Assembly (NCBI RefSeq): GCF_001426085.1
Contig: NZ_LMRR01000003.1
Location: 62,001-126,000 of the forward strand
DNA length: 64,000 bases
Reading direction: 5' to 3'
Source of the DNA: Rhodococcus sp. Leaf278
GTDB lineage: Bacteria; Actinomycetota; Actinomycetes; Mycobacteriales; Mycobacteriaceae
Shown here: piece by piece, positions 15,996 to 24,461 of the stretch
How positions within the stretch are numbered: position 1 is the first letter of the stretch
Layout of the letters: every line of letters starts with the position of its first letter
Made by a program: the position numbers and the translations under genes
The notes under the pieces: model-generated
Database searches by the model: none
Told to the model about the DNA's origin: nothing
What the model saw: only the letters and a program-made list of their open reading frames with translations

Positions 15996-16862
15996 CTATT
16001 GATAACGATTGTCGTTCACGTTAGACCATCGTTGGGCATATGTCCGAATCGACTCCCGAGCCGCTCGAGCCGCTGCCACGACGAAGAACTGCAGCACTGC
16101 AAGACCGGCGATTGTCGCCCCGGCCGCGGTGTCGGCGTTCCAGGACACGAGCAGGCCGAACACTGTGGCCGACCATCCGAAGAGCGTCGCGATGGTCATC
16201 GACACCGCGATAGATCGACCGAACAGATACGCGGTGGCGGACGGGGCCACCAGTAGCCCGAACACCAGCAACGTCCCCACGATGCGGAAGGAGGCAACAA
16301 CGCCCAACACCACCAGGGCCAGCAGCATGACGTGCGCGAGGCGAGGCCGGAACCCGAACGTGTGAGCTTTGCGCTCGTCGAACACCAGAGCAACGAACGG
16401 TCGATACGCGAGCACCGAGACCACAAGCGCTACCGCCGTCGCCACGACCAGGAAGGCGAGGTCGGCATAGGTCGCCGACAGCACATCGCCGAACAGGAAG
16501 GACGTGAGGTCGGTGGCGAACGATCGCGCCCGCGAGACGATCACCACCCCGAGGGCCAACATTCCGACGAACAGCAAACCGATTCCGGTGTCCTCGGACA
16601 ATCGCGAATTGCGCGTCACCCAGGCCACTCCCCCGATCATCGCCACCGCACTGATGGCGGCTCCGACGAGGAGGTTGGCACTGAGAAGGTACGCGACGGC
16701 AACGCCGGGGAGCATGCCATGCGATACAGCCTCGCTGAGAAACGCCATGCCGCGCAACACAACCCAGGTTCCGACGAGGGCGCTCAGAATCGAGACGAGC
16801 ATGCCCGCAACAAGGGCGCGTTGCACGAAGGAGACAGCGAAGGGGTCCAGTAGCCAATCCAC
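15996..16862 (-). CDS. aztB: Zinc ABC transporter permease AztB
   Basis: The 288-aa ABC-3 family permease has about eight hydrophobic segments. It shows the family blocks VLRGMAFLSEAVSHGMLPGVA (about residues 35-56) and VASFRIVGTLLVFGLLVAPSATAYL. It forms the membrane channel for zinc with AztA and AztC. It is first in the leftward aztB-aztD-aztC-aztD series and is divergent from aztA across a 21-bp gap carrying a Zur box. Its final codons overlap the Zur-like site at 16000. Confidence 0.92.
   Translation of the reverse strand: MDWLLDPFAVSFVQRALVAGMLVSILSALVGTWVVLRGMAFLSEAVSHGMLPGVAVAYLLSANLLVGAAISAVAMIGGVAWVTRNSRLSEDTGIGLLFVGMLALGVVIVSRARSFATDLTSFLFGDVLSATYADLAFLVVATAVALVVSVLAYRPFVALVFDERKAHTFGFRPRLAHVMLLALVVLGVVASFRIVGTLLVFGLLVAPSATAYLFGRSIAVSMTIATLFGWSATVFGLLVSWNADTAAGATIAGLAVLQFFVVAAARAARESIRTYAQRWSNVNDNRYQ
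16000..16014. promoter_or_regulatory. Zur-box-like site upstream of aztD copy 2
   Basis: TGATAACGATTGTCG matches the TGATAACGATTATCA-type Zur/Fur-family palindrome at most positions. It lies over the last codons of aztB and 19 bp before the aztD start, so the aztD-aztC pair probably has its own zinc-responsive promoter. Confidence 0.6.
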
Positions 16863-16878
16863 GAGATCGAACCCTATG

Positions 16879-16893
16879 CGATAATGATTATCG
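16879..16893. promoter_or_regulatory. Zur-box-like palindrome between aztB and aztA
   Basis: CGATAATGATTATCG is a 15-bp palindrome (one central base) in the divergent aztB/aztA gap. It is a strong match to zinc-uptake-regulator boxes. It covers a possible ATG of aztA (16884), suggesting either a leaderless aztA transcript or the alternative GTG start at 16893. Confidence 0.75.
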
Positions 16894-17531
16894 TGACCGA
16901 ATCAGTAGCCGTGCAATCTCTCTCCGTTCGGTACCGAAACACGACCGCACTGCACAACGTGAGCGCCCGTTTCGAACCCGGTTCTCTCACAACTCTTGTC
17001 GGGCACAACGGCTCAGGAAAGTCGACTTTGCTGCAGGTTCTCGCCGGGATCGTGAAGCCATCGACAGGTTCGGTACATACCGGGAGTCGACGCGTCACAT
17101 ACGTACCGCAACGCAGCGAGGTCGACGACCGGATGGCTCTCAGCGTCGGCGAGGTCGTCGCCATGGGCACCTGGCCTCGGCGCGGTCTGCTCGGGCGTGC
17201 GTCCGCTGATGACCGCCGAGCTGTAGAGCGTGCGCTCGAACGACTGGGACTGTCCGCATTGCGCTCACGCCGACTCTCGGCGCTCTCCGGCGGGCAACGC
17301 CAACGCGCGCTACTCGCTCAAGCGCTCGTCGAGAGCGGCGAACTCGTACTACTCGACGAACCCACCACCGGCCTCGATGCCGAGGCGCGACAGATCATCG
17401 ACGGTGTGATCGACGACGAGGTCGGTCGGGGCGCAGTCGTGGTGGTCGCGACACACGACGCCGAGAGTGCGGGCCGCGCCGACACGACCATCACCCTGGG
17501 ACGGGGTGAGGTCCTGTCGATCACTCGGTAG
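16884..17531 (+). CDS. aztA: Zinc ABC transporter ATP-binding protein AztA
   Basis: The 215-aa ATPase has Walker A GHNGSGKST, signature LSGGQRQRALLAQAL, Walker B LVLLDEPTTGLD and H-loop VVVATHD. The start may be ATG 16884 or GTG 16893 (three codons in), since the Zur-like palindrome spans the first. It powers zinc uptake with AztB. It is transcribed divergently from aztB, an arrangement that lets one Zur box control both directions. A ParD-like gene on the same strand follows after 72 bp but is probably independent. Confidence 0.92.
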   Translation: MIIVTESVAVQSLSVRYRNTTALHNVSARFEPGSLTTLVGHNGSGKSTLLQVLAGIVKPSTGSVHTGSRRVTYVPQRSEVDDRMALSVGEVVAMGTWPRRGLLGRASADDRRAVERALERLGLSALRSRRLSALSGGQRQRALLAQALVESGELVLLDEPTTGLDAEARQIIDGVIDDEVGRGAVVVVATHDAESAGRADTTITLGRGEVLSITR

Positions 17532-17603
17532 GCCACAAGACCGCGCAGGTTGCTGTGGCAGATTGCTACACTGGCGGTACTGCTGCGGCGATAGGACACC
17601 ATC

Positions 17604-17957
17604 ATGGGCACCACCTCGTCTCTACGAATCGACGACGACCTCTACGATGCTGCAAAAAAGGCCGGATCTGCTGCAAGCCGGAGTGCCGCGCAACAAATTG
17701 CACACTGGGCGTCGATCGGCCGAGAGATAGAACTCTCACACCGCGTCCCGGTACGCGACATAGCCGACGTTCTCGCAGGTAAGACGCGCTACGACGACCT
17801 CACACCCTACAAGCAGGCCGTCGTTCGCGCGGAGTGGACCGAACAGATCGAGTCGATGACGGAGTCGCTCGATTTCGAGAGTGAGTTCACCGCGGAAGGC
17901 CGCTCGTACGTCGAGTCCGACGAGCACGGCACCGTTCAGTGGAGCGAACGTCGATAG
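17604..17957 (+). CDS. ParD-like antitoxin of a type II toxin-antitoxin pair
   Basis: The 117-aa protein has an N-terminal ribbon-helix-helix-like segment SLRIDDDLYDAAKKAGSAASRSAAQQIAHW, as in ParD-like antitoxins (PF11903-type). An acidic C-terminal tail FESEFTAEGRSYVESDEHG probably wraps the toxin. It should bind its own promoter and neutralise the zeta-type kinase encoded 22 bp downstream. An ATG with AGGACACC upstream is the start. Confidence 0.75.
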   Translation: MGTTSSLRIDDDLYDAAKKAGSAASRSAAQQIAHWASIGREIELSHRVPVRDIADVLAGKTRYDDLTPYKQAVVRAEWTEQIESMTESLDFESEFTAEGRSYVESDEHGTVQWSERR

Positions 17958-17979
17958 AGCGCCCCAAAGACAAATCATC

Positions 17980-18564
17980 GTGACAACCCCGGACTCCGAC
18001 CCCGTACTTCACCTACTCGCTGGACCCAATGGTGCCGGCAAAAGCACGTTCAACGCGCGCGTACTGTCGCCCGTCATGCATCTTCCGTTCATCAATGCCG
18101 ACGAGATCGCACACACTCGTTGGCCCGGTGACGAGTCGGCGCATGCCTACCATGCGTCACAGGCTGCTGCCAGGATGCGCACCGAATACCTATCGAAGAC
18201 AACGTCATTCGTGACCGAAACCGTCTTTTCACACGAATCGAAGGTCGAACTCGTCCAGTCCGCTGTCGATGCGGGCTATGTGGTGACACTGCACGTCATC
18301 GCAATTCCCGTCGAAACGGCCGTGGCCCGAGTGCGAAACCGCGTCGATCAGGGTGGCCATTCGGTCCCAGAGGCGAAGGTTCGCGAACGGTACGAGAGGC
18401 TTTGGCCTCTTCTTCGCTCCGCGATCGACATGGTCGATCGCGCTCAGGTTTACGACAATTCATCTGCGCGACGACCATTCCGCACGATTGCCCGGTTCGA
18501 TCGCGGCCATCTCGTGGGGCAGGCCGAATGGCCCAGTTGGATGTCCCCGGCCCTGCTTTCGTAA
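17980..18564 (+). CDS. Zeta-toxin-like P-loop kinase
   Basis: The 194-aa protein starts at GTG 17980 (TTPDSDPVLHLLAGPNGAG). It has Walker A GPNGAGKST, INADEIAHTRWPGDE (catalytic Asp region of zeta toxins), TVFSHESKVELVQSA and an arginine-rich lid VARVRNRVDQGGHSVPE with KVRERYERLW. Zeta toxins phosphorylate UDP-N-acetylglucosamine or related metabolites and stop growth. The frame is open upstream to 17881, but that would overlap the antitoxin. It pairs with the ParD-like gene rather than a classical epsilon antitoxin. Confidence 0.82.
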   Translation: MTTPDSDPVLHLLAGPNGAGKSTFNARVLSPVMHLPFINADEIAHTRWPGDESAHAYHASQAAARMRTEYLSKTTSFVTETVFSHESKVELVQSAVDAGYVVTLHVIAIPVETAVARVRNRVDQGGHSVPEAKVRERYERLWPLLRSAIDMVDRAQVYDNSSARRPFRTIARFDRGHLVGQAEWPSWMSPALLS

Positions 18565-18772
18565 CCGCGTCGACGTCGCGGTAGATCTGAGCAGCAGGGG
18601 TTCCGGGCGGTGCCGACTGGGCCAGCCGTAAATACTTGGCGGCTTCCTCGGCGAGAAACTCCGCGCGCTTCGTCAGCAGTGAAACATGCTTCGAGGCCAG
18701 CTCTTCGGCCGCTGCACCGAGAACCACTGGTGGGAAATCTGCCGGAACTACCATGAACGTCCTCCCCGGCAC
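18296..18772 (-). CDS. Questionable small ORF antisense to the zeta-like gene
   Basis: The frame encodes 158 aa. The first 75 residues (VVPADFPPVVLGAAAEELAS and KRAEFLAEEAAKYLRLAQS) have a helical, protein-like composition. The remainder is antisense to the zeta-like gene and looks like shadow sequence. It may be a short real gene whose stop was lost, or the tail of a decayed one. No family was recognised. The 296-bp stretch between the zeta-like gene and the SEC-C gene holds nothing else. Confidence 0.2.
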   Translation of the reverse strand: MPGRTFMVVPADFPPVVLGAAAEELASKHVSLLTKRAEFLAEEAAKYLRLAQSAPPGTPAAQIYRDVDAVTKAGPGTSNWAIRPAPRDGRDRTGQSCGMVVAQMNCRKPERDRPCRSRSEEEAKASRTVREPSPLGPNGHPDRRGFALGPRPFRRELR

Positions 18773-18860
18773 GGCACGAACGCCGACTCACCGGATCAGA
18801 CGCAGCCGAGTTTCTTCTGATTCCCCATGTACTTCGATCCCCGCACGCGCCAACCGTTTT

Positions 18861-21317
18861 TCACAGACCCAACATCTCTCGCAATCGCTGCACACTCATC
18901 CCGCCCGTTCGTTCCTCGAAAGGGAAGGATTCGAGAAGACGAATCAGATCGTCGCGACGAGTCGGATCTGCGGCGGCATCGCGTGGCGTCCACCCTTCGA
19001 GAGCGGAGATGGACTCGTCGATCCACTTCATTTCGTACGCGCGAACCTGCTCGTCGAGAATTGCAGCCAACTCAGGCGGCATCTCGGCGGGTTCTGCCGG
19101 CACGTCGGCTCTTTCGGCCATCACCTTCTCAGCCGAGAGGCGTCTTTCGCTCATCTGATCCGCATCAGGGTGGAGGGTCATCAGGTCATCGATCAACGTA
19201 TCGATGCGGCGTTCGGACATCGCTTCCAGCGTCAGGTTAGTACCGTCCAGGGTCAGTGCGCCGAGGATGCTCGTCCCGTGCTTCCAATGCCAACGATTCC
19301 CCTCCGCTACACCGAATTTTCGGCTCAACTTCCGCCGCAGTCCACCGACTTCACCGAGTTCGAAGACCGCCTCGCACAACACCATCGGCTCGCCGTCAGC
19401 CGTTTCGATTCGCCTAGGAGCAAGCCGGGCGCTGAGGAAACTCACCAGATCTTCGGGATCGACGGGATCCGCATCGAGGATCGCGATCAGCTCTGTACGC
19501 TGCGCCGCATCGACAGGTTCGATTCCGCCGAGGATCTGAAACTTCTCGCCGACGGGTACAACACGCGAGCAGATGAATTGCCCTGCAGACAACTGTCGGC
19601 TGGCCGATCGCTCTGTGACGTCGTGTCGATCGCCAGTGCGAATGTCCTTCAGCGACAGACCTTCTCCGGGGCTGACCGATTCGATCTCGTGAATCGATCG
19701 TTCAACCAGCAGCCACTGCTGGGCCAGCAACAACTCGTCGGCCGGCAGCAGCGGGCCGTGAGACGTCACGAACTCGGCGAATTTCCCACCCTCGAACAAC
19801 ACCACATCGCCGACGAACGGTTCGTCGAAGGCCTTAGCCAGCGCATCGTCGCCCCCGAGATGCTCCGTGCGTATCCGTGCCAGAGTGAGGATGAGCTCCG
19901 CGGAATTCGCCGCGGTCGCGTAGCCGCCTGCCTTTTGGTACAGCCACTGTGCGCGCTCCTCGAGCGAGAGAACGTTCTTACCGAGATGACACACCTTGTA
20001 CTTTCGCCCCGAACCGCACCAGCAGCGGTCGTTACGCCCCAGATCGGGACGATCCCGAGGAACGTACGGCTCCAACATTTCTCGCAGGTCCGCGCCCGCG
20101 GCGGGATCGATACGACCGAGTAGAGACAGACCACGGACCGCGTTTCCCCGCGTCGACGCATACTCGGCGAGAGACAGCACCGCAGGCTCGAAGTGCGAGT
20201 CAGCGTCCAGCGCCTTCTCCAGTGCTTTCTCGGCCGAGATTGCGTCTCCGAGCCGGTCCAGCGCGGTAGCGAGGAACCAGTACGCAGCTGCCTTCACTTG
20301 TCGAGATCCTGCTTTCAGGAGCGCGTCGGCCACCTGCTTCAGCGCTTCCGCAGCACCGTCGCCGTCGAGCTGTCTCCGCACTGCCAGTGCCGCAACCTGG
20401 GATCGAGCAAGTGGGGCGAGCTCATCTGCACCTCCCGAGACCGCCGCCTCGGCACGCTGTTGGGCGTCGTAGGGGGCCTCGCCGCGAATGTCCCGCATGA
20501 TGTCGCCGAACAGCACCAGAGCCCGAGCGTCGGCGGCATCGACTCCGAAAGTGTTGGAGACGAGGTTCGTTCGAGTCGTGGCCGCCTCGGCGTCGAAGTC
20601 GAATCCTGTTCGGGCCACACTGTCGTCCGACTGGTCGAAGCCGGCATCGACAAAGAGCTCGGACAGTGGTGGTCCCGGTTTCGTGAACAGGTCCGGACGG
20701 TCGTGCATCAGTTGGTAGACAACAGCATCACGATCGACGCTCTCGCCTTCGGGCACGATTTCGCGAACGGCGGCGGTGACGTCGATCTGCTCCAGCGGGC
20801 CGTCGACCGGTCGAACATGAATCACACTGCCCACCACGACGAGCGAAACGAGGTCACCTGGTGCGTAGTTGTTCAGCGTGCCCGGCGGGAGCACAAGCGC
20901 TTCGCTGGGCGGCCACTGCGGGTCATCGATTCCGCGAATGGTGAAGATCTCGTCGTCACCGATACCTCGGTACTTCGTGCGGAGGCCTGCGGGATCTTCG
21001 GCGAACTGCACGAGCGTCGTGATGGGCGACAGGTCGTCCATCGAATCGAGGATGTCCGACGCCACCTCCCGCAGGTCGAGCCGGTGAGTGAGGAAACGGC
21101 CATCCAGCAGGGTGTCGACTGCGATGTTGCGCATGTCCGGCAGGAACGCGAGCTCGACCGAATCGATCGTGTCGACGAGGTCGTACATTTGGTGTCGATG
21201 CCCGAAGCCTCGGTCAGACAGGGCAATCGCCCAGTCCTCGGTGCTCAGCGGACCGAGCTCCCGCAGAACATCGAGAGCTGCGGTAGCGAGCTCGTCGTAT
21301 TCATCGTTGTCGTCCAT
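18861..21317 (-). CDS. Large SEC-C motif protein of unknown function
   Basis: The protein is about 818 aa with start ATG 21317 (MDDNDEYDELATAALDVLRE). The open frame runs to 21635, but that part overlaps the divergent gene, so the shorter start is preferred. Around residues 425-440 NDRCWCGSGRKYKVCH gives the zinc-binding SEC-C signature CxCxSx(6)CH, preceded by tetratricopeptide-like helices (AAYWFLATALDRLGDAISAEKALEKALD). The N-terminal 60 residues (LGPLSTEDWAIALSD) look like a winged-helix segment. A C-terminal His-rich region is visible. SEC-C proteins often occur in accessory and defence regions, but no function is assignable. It is divergent from the next three small genes. Confidence 0.8.
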   Translation of the reverse strand: MDDNDEYDELATAALDVLRELGPLSTEDWAIALSDRGFGHRHQMYDLVDTIDSVELAFLPDMRNIAVDTLLDGRFLTHRLDLREVASDILDSMDDLSPITTLVQFAEDPAGLRTKYRGIGDDEIFTIRGIDDPQWPPSEALVLPPGTLNNYAPGDLVSLVVVGSVIHVRPVDGPLEQIDVTAAVREIVPEGESVDRDAVVYQLMHDRPDLFTKPGPPLSELFVDAGFDQSDDSVARTGFDFDAEAATTRTNLVSNTFGVDAADARALVLFGDIMRDIRGEAPYDAQQRAEAAVSGGADELAPLARSQVAALAVRRQLDGDGAAEALKQVADALLKAGSRQVKAAAYWFLATALDRLGDAISAEKALEKALDADSHFEPAVLSLAEYASTRGNAVRGLSLLGRIDPAAGADLREMLEPYVPRDRPDLGRNDRCWCGSGRKYKVCHLGKNVLSLEERAQWLYQKAGGYATAANSAELILTLARIRTEHLGGDDALAKAFDEPFVGDVVLFEGGKFAEFVTSHGPLLPADELLLAQQWLLVERSIHEIESVSPGEGLSLKDIRTGDRHDVTERSASRQLSAGQFICSRVVPVGEKFQILGGIEPVDAAQRTELIAILDADPVDPEDLVSFLSARLAPRRIETADGEPMVLCEAVFELGEVGGLRRKLSRKFGVAEGNRWHWKHGTSILGALTLDGTNLTLEAMSERRIDTLIDDLMTLHPDADQMSERRLSAEKVMAERADVPAEPAEMPPELAAILDEQVRAYEMKWIDESISALEGWTPRDAAADPTRRDDLIRLLESFPFEERTGGMSVQRLREMLGL

Positions 21318-21385
21318 CGCGGCCAGCATAAACGTGACAGTCGGGAAGGTGTATACCAGCGCGAGCCCCGCGTCTTCCATAAGAT

Positions 21386-22210
21386 GTGTGTGTGACTCCC
21401 CACCGCACAGGTCGCGAACTCGCTGAAGTAATTCCACTGTTCGGTCGTCGGGGCTCTCGCACCTCCTGGGACTTCGCCGACGACGTCGAGCCGGTAGTCG
21501 AGTCCCCGGTCGAACGGTTGACGCCCCACGGCATCGAGCTCGAAAAGCCGGCCGCCGAGGACGAGTTGGCAGCGCTGACCGCATCGAAGCCGATTGCGCA
21601 ACTTCGCTCGCTTCTCGGCTGGCTCGGTACGTCACGACCGATCACCGGCGCGGGTGTTCCGCGGTCAGGGTCGGTTCGCGAGCTGGCCAGAGCCATCGGC
21701 GTGGAGCTGGATGGGCGTGCCTCGAGGTCGAGATCGATGCTCGAGATCCCCAGCTTGATGACACTGTGGGATGCGGCGAAGGCCGCCGGATTGATCGAGC
21801 TGACCTCCACTACAGCCGTTCCCGGTCCGCATGCCCAACAGTTTGCCCACTCACGCGCCAGCTCCCTGGCTGCTCACCGGACGGCACTCTCGCACGTCAT
21901 CGGTCGTTACTTCTTCAGCGAGGACCCCCTCCGTCCGTCCCCGGCCGTCGATGTCATCGCCGGACAGATCGTTCTCGCCTCGATGACGAGCACTCCGCGG
22001 ACGCGGCTCCCGGCAGTCGGCCCGACTGCCACCGGGGATCTGTACGAACACATCGACGCGTTGATCCTTCGCGGCATGCTGGAGCGATTCATTGCCGACG
22101 GTTGGCTGGTCTGCGAGGGCAAGTACACAGTGCCGCAACCTTTTCGCCCGGCTGTTCTGGATGCGATGAACTCTCTTCCCTACTACGAGACGGATGACAC
22201 CAGCCGATGA
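21386..22210 (+). CDS. Hypothetical protein, 274 aa
   Basis: No family was recognised. After a low-complexity start the protein has a helical region EDELAALTASKPIAQLRSLLGWLG and SVRELARAIGVELDG, resembling a DNA-binding or SEC-C-partner domain. TLWDAAKAAGLIEL and a C-terminal segment TGDLYEHIDALILRGMLERF follow. A similar helical arrangement is seen in proteins encoded beside SEC-C genes (impression only). It is divergent from the SEC-C gene over 68 bp and overlaps the next gene by ATGA, so these two are one operon. The start could also be the GTG two codons downstream at 21392. Confidence 0.7.
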   Translation: MCVTPHRTGRELAEVIPLFGRRGSRTSWDFADDVEPVVESPVERLTPHGIELEKPAAEDELAALTASKPIAQLRSLLGWLGTSRPITGAGVPRSGSVRELARAIGVELDGRASRSRSMLEIPSLMTLWDAAKAAGLIELTSTTAVPGPHAQQFAHSRASSLAAHRTALSHVIGRYFFSEDPLRPSPAVDVIAGQIVLASMTSTPRTRLPAVGPTATGDLYEHIDALILRGMLERFIADGWLVCEGKYTVPQPFRPAVLDAMNSLPYYETDDTSR

Positions 22211-22584
22211 TCATCACCGGATTGTTCTTCGCGGAGTACGCGCGAGTCAGCGAAGACATGCTCGACATCCTCGGCGGCGTCTGGGATACCTGCACGGTTC
22301 CACGCGACACCCGCATGCTCGAATGCCGACTGGTCGCACTGTTGCAAACAGGACCCGACGACATCGGTAAGGACTTTCCCGCCACACTGGAAGTGCTCGA
22401 CGCGAACGGCGAGCACATCGTCAATCAGCGAGGCCTACAAATCCCTGGTGCCGGATTCACCGGCGAGAATCGATTCTGGTTCCTGCCGATGCAGATGGTC
22501 TTCCGCGACGAAGGACGGCACAACTTCATCCTGAGCGCCGGCGGGGCAACGGCGAGCGTCGGGCTTCGCATCGCCTTCGGTTGA
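22207..22584 (+). CDS. Small hypothetical protein, DUF6941-like
   Basis: The 125-aa protein begins TGLFFAEYARVSEDMLDILG and ends LSAGGATASVGLRIAFG. The opening (a beta strand, then a helix before LDILGGVWD) and the beta-rich tail resemble the DUF6941 family of small proteins of unknown function. This is a pattern impression, not a search result. It is translationally coupled to the preceding gene. A decayed copy of its last 25 codons lies at 24237-24329. Confidence 0.7.
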   Translation: MIITGLFFAEYARVSEDMLDILGGVWDTCTVPRDTRMLECRLVALLQTGPDDIGKDFPATLEVLDANGEHIVNQRGLQIPGAGFTGENRFWFLPMQMVFRDEGRHNFILSAGGATASVGLRIAFG

Positions 22585-22586
22585 GG

Positions 22587-22739
22587 GTTCAGACGAACAG
22601 CGCAATCCGTCACGGCGAAACCGACTGCACCGAGCGAGCAGGCCGACTCGTCGATAACGCCGAATGCGTGCAGCTGATGGAGCGCATGCTCGCTGAGCGC
22701 CCGAACCTGTGGTTCGAGGACATCGGAGAGGACGCATAA
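22587..22739 (+). pseudogene. Possible 3' fragment of an unknown gene
   Basis: An open stretch of 50 codons with no start has a protein-like C-terminus, CVQLMERMLAERPNLWFEDIG, ending at TAA 22737. It follows the DUF6941-like gene directly. It may be the tail of a deleted gene. Confidence is low because it is short. Confidence 0.25.
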
Positions 22740-22778
22740 GCTGTGCCGCCGAAACCTTCCTTTCTGTGCTCAGGTATC

Positions 22779-23207
22779 TCAGCGAGACAGCGCCTGCCAG
22801 GTCGCCTCGCCCGCGCGATATCCCGCCTCGAACAGCCACGGCCACTCGGAGAAGTCCTCGGGATCGACCACCACGGTCTCGACGCCACCGTTCCCACGCC
22901 GCTTGGGCATGTTCTCGGGATGAGATGGGAACCGATCTTTCAAATAAGCCGGCTCGAGGCTCTGCCGAAAGATCAACCACGTGCGCGGTGTAAAACCCAC
23001 TGTTTCAGCGCGTTTCGCCAGGTCGATCCAGGCATCACTGTTCGCATATCCACCCTCGAGCACCAGCCTTCGGGTCTCGAGCATAGGAAATGCCCCGAAC
23101 CATATCGGTGGATAGCTCAGCAGCGTCTGGCACCACGCACGACGGCGTTCCGGCGGAATGGGTTCCCATTTGGCTTGTGCCGCTTCGAGTTCGTCACTAG
23201 CAGACAT
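22779..23207 (-). CDS. Hypothetical protein, 142 aa
   Basis: The unrecognised soluble protein is rich in Trp and Arg (PIPPERRRAWCQTLLSYPPI and WIDLAKRAETVGFTPRTWLI) and contains VVVDPEDFSEWPWLFEAGYR. Codon use and composition are like real genes. It stands alone on the minus strand between rightward small genes. No function is proposed. Confidence 0.6.
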   Translation of the reverse strand: MSASDELEAAQAKWEPIPPERRRAWCQTLLSYPPIWFGAFPMLETRRLVLEGGYANSDAWIDLAKRAETVGFTPRTWLIFRQSLEPAYLKDRFPSHPENMPKRRGNGGVETVVVDPEDFSEWPWLFEAGYRAGEATWQALSR

Positions 23208-23431
23208 GATTCACCTCGTCCTGAAGGTGCAACCCTCCATCGACTTGCGCGCCTGCGGTTGCGGGACGCGCCGGTTCTTCCCCTGGGGCACCCCTGTCGA
23301 TGGAGACGGGGTTGCCGGACAGCCGGCCAGGTACCTACGGCTATCGCTCTTGAACCTTCCCCGACAATAGCCGAGGGGTACGGCGTGAACAATCCTTTGG
23401 ATCGGCGGAGCAGCTAAACGAGTTCCGCACT

Positions 23432-23563
23432 GTGATCGGGCCTCTGGGCCCGGAGCGTTCTGATGCCGCCATCGACATCGAGGTTTGGCACCTAGGTCAC
23501 CGCGCAACACTCCGGCCGGATCTTCCGTACACAGACCGGACATCCGTCATCATTGACGCGTGA
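23432..23563 (+). CDS. Very short ORF coupled to the membrane-protein gene (possible remnant)
   Basis: From GTG 23432 the frame gives 43 codons (IGPLGPERSDAAIDIEVWHL then TLRPDLPYTDRTSVIIDA) and its stop overlaps the next gene's GTG in a GTGA arrangement. The frame is open about 80 bp further upstream without a start codon. It may be the 3' end of a decayed gene rather than an intact one. The rest of 23208-23431 shows nothing supportable. Confidence 0.35.
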   Translation: MIGPLGPERSDAAIDIEVWHLGHRATLRPDLPYTDRTSVIIDA

Positions 23564-24213
23564 TCAAACAGGCAATCGGTTTTGCTGTGCTCGGCGCGGT
23601 GATTGCAGTGCTGGGTCAGTCGGTGACCGGAAATTCGGGGTACTCGGCGTACGTCTCCGGCGGCTCGTTCTACGGCCCGGATACCGCGTTAGGACCGTGG
23701 GTGCGGCCCGCTGTCGCCGCTGTAGTCGGCGCAGTGGTCGGCATGCTCGCCGGCCTCGTACTGCACCTGTGCGGCTTTCGATTCGCCGTCGACCCCTCTC
23801 GGCGAGTGGGGCTGGTCGTTGTTGCCGGTCTGGTCGGCGTGACGCTGGGGATGACGCCCGTGCCGATTCTGGTCGGAACGAGCCTTTCCGGCCTCAGTTC
23901 GAGCGTGTCGACCGAATACCTACTGCCGATCTACGCAGGCACCGGAATCTTGGCATATGTTCTTGGAACCATCTCGGTTCACCTGCTGCTCAAACTAATT
24001 CACGATCGCCAGTCGACCCGAACCACCAAGATTGTGGCTGCCTTTCTCCCGATTGGAGGTGTCCTCGCCACCCTCGTCGGAATGGGGACTGCGTGGGTTC
24101 TCGGCTTCTCGACGTCAGCATCCACCTTCGTCGCCGTGATCGTCGCGGTGCTGTGCGTTCTCGTGGCAACCTTTGCGCTCGCGCGGGCACGGGCCTTGCG
24201 CACGACAGCGTAG
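23560..24213 (+). CDS. Hypothetical integral membrane protein
   Basis: The 217-aa protein has five or six hydrophobic helices, including IGFAVLGAVIAVLG, VAAVVGAVVGMLAGLVLHLC, VGLVVVAGLVGVTLGM and TFVAVIVAVLCVLVATFALA. Short loops and a basic patch HDRQSTRTTK lie between helices. No transporter or enzyme motif was recognised. The GTG start overlaps the stop of a very short upstream frame. A decayed paralogue of the DUF6941-like gene follows. Confidence 0.65.
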   Translation: MIKQAIGFAVLGAVIAVLGQSVTGNSGYSAYVSGGSFYGPDTALGPWVRPAVAAVVGAVVGMLAGLVLHLCGFRFAVDPSRRVGLVVVAGLVGVTLGMTPVPILVGTSLSGLSSSVSTEYLLPIYAGTGILAYVLGTISVHLLLKLIHDRQSTRTTKIVAAFLPIGGVLATLVGMGTAWVLGFSTSASTFVAVIVAVLCVLVATFALARARALRTTA

Positions 24214-24236
24214 GAACTGAGGATCGTCGGGCGCGG

Positions 24237-24329
24237 GACTATCCCACCACCCTCGATGTGTATGGCGAACACACCCTCAGCGCCCGTGGGGCCACAGCGA
24301 GCGTCGCATTTCGTATCGCATACGGCTGA
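24237..24329 (+). pseudogene. Remnant of a second DUF6941-like gene
   Basis: The last 30 codons of an open frame read YPTTLDVYGEHTLSARGATA then SVAFRIAYG. LSARGATASVAFRIAYG aligns with LSAGGATASVGLRIAFG at the end of the gene at 22207-22584 and stops at the same place. No start or N-terminal half is present, so this is a truncated paralogue. Confidence 0.6.
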
Positions 24330-24461
24330 CACAGGGCGACCAGAATGCGGACTCCGTAGCGCACCGATTCCCGCGTAAACAATGCTGGGCTTAACTACAC
24401 TTAAGTGCATCAAAGTACATTAAGATGGTCGTTGCCGTATTTTTGCGAGGGAGGCGTCGGT

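Noticed and set aside
18636..20123. A 495-codon rightward frame opposite the SEC-C gene
   Set aside because: It has no recognisable motif, while the opposite strand encodes the SEC-C protein with its zinc motif in frame.
24390..24425. Possible operator CTTAAG/ATTAAG inverted repeat upstream of the Fic gene
   Set aside because: The arms match poorly and the region is AT-rich, so it is better taken as promoter sequence.
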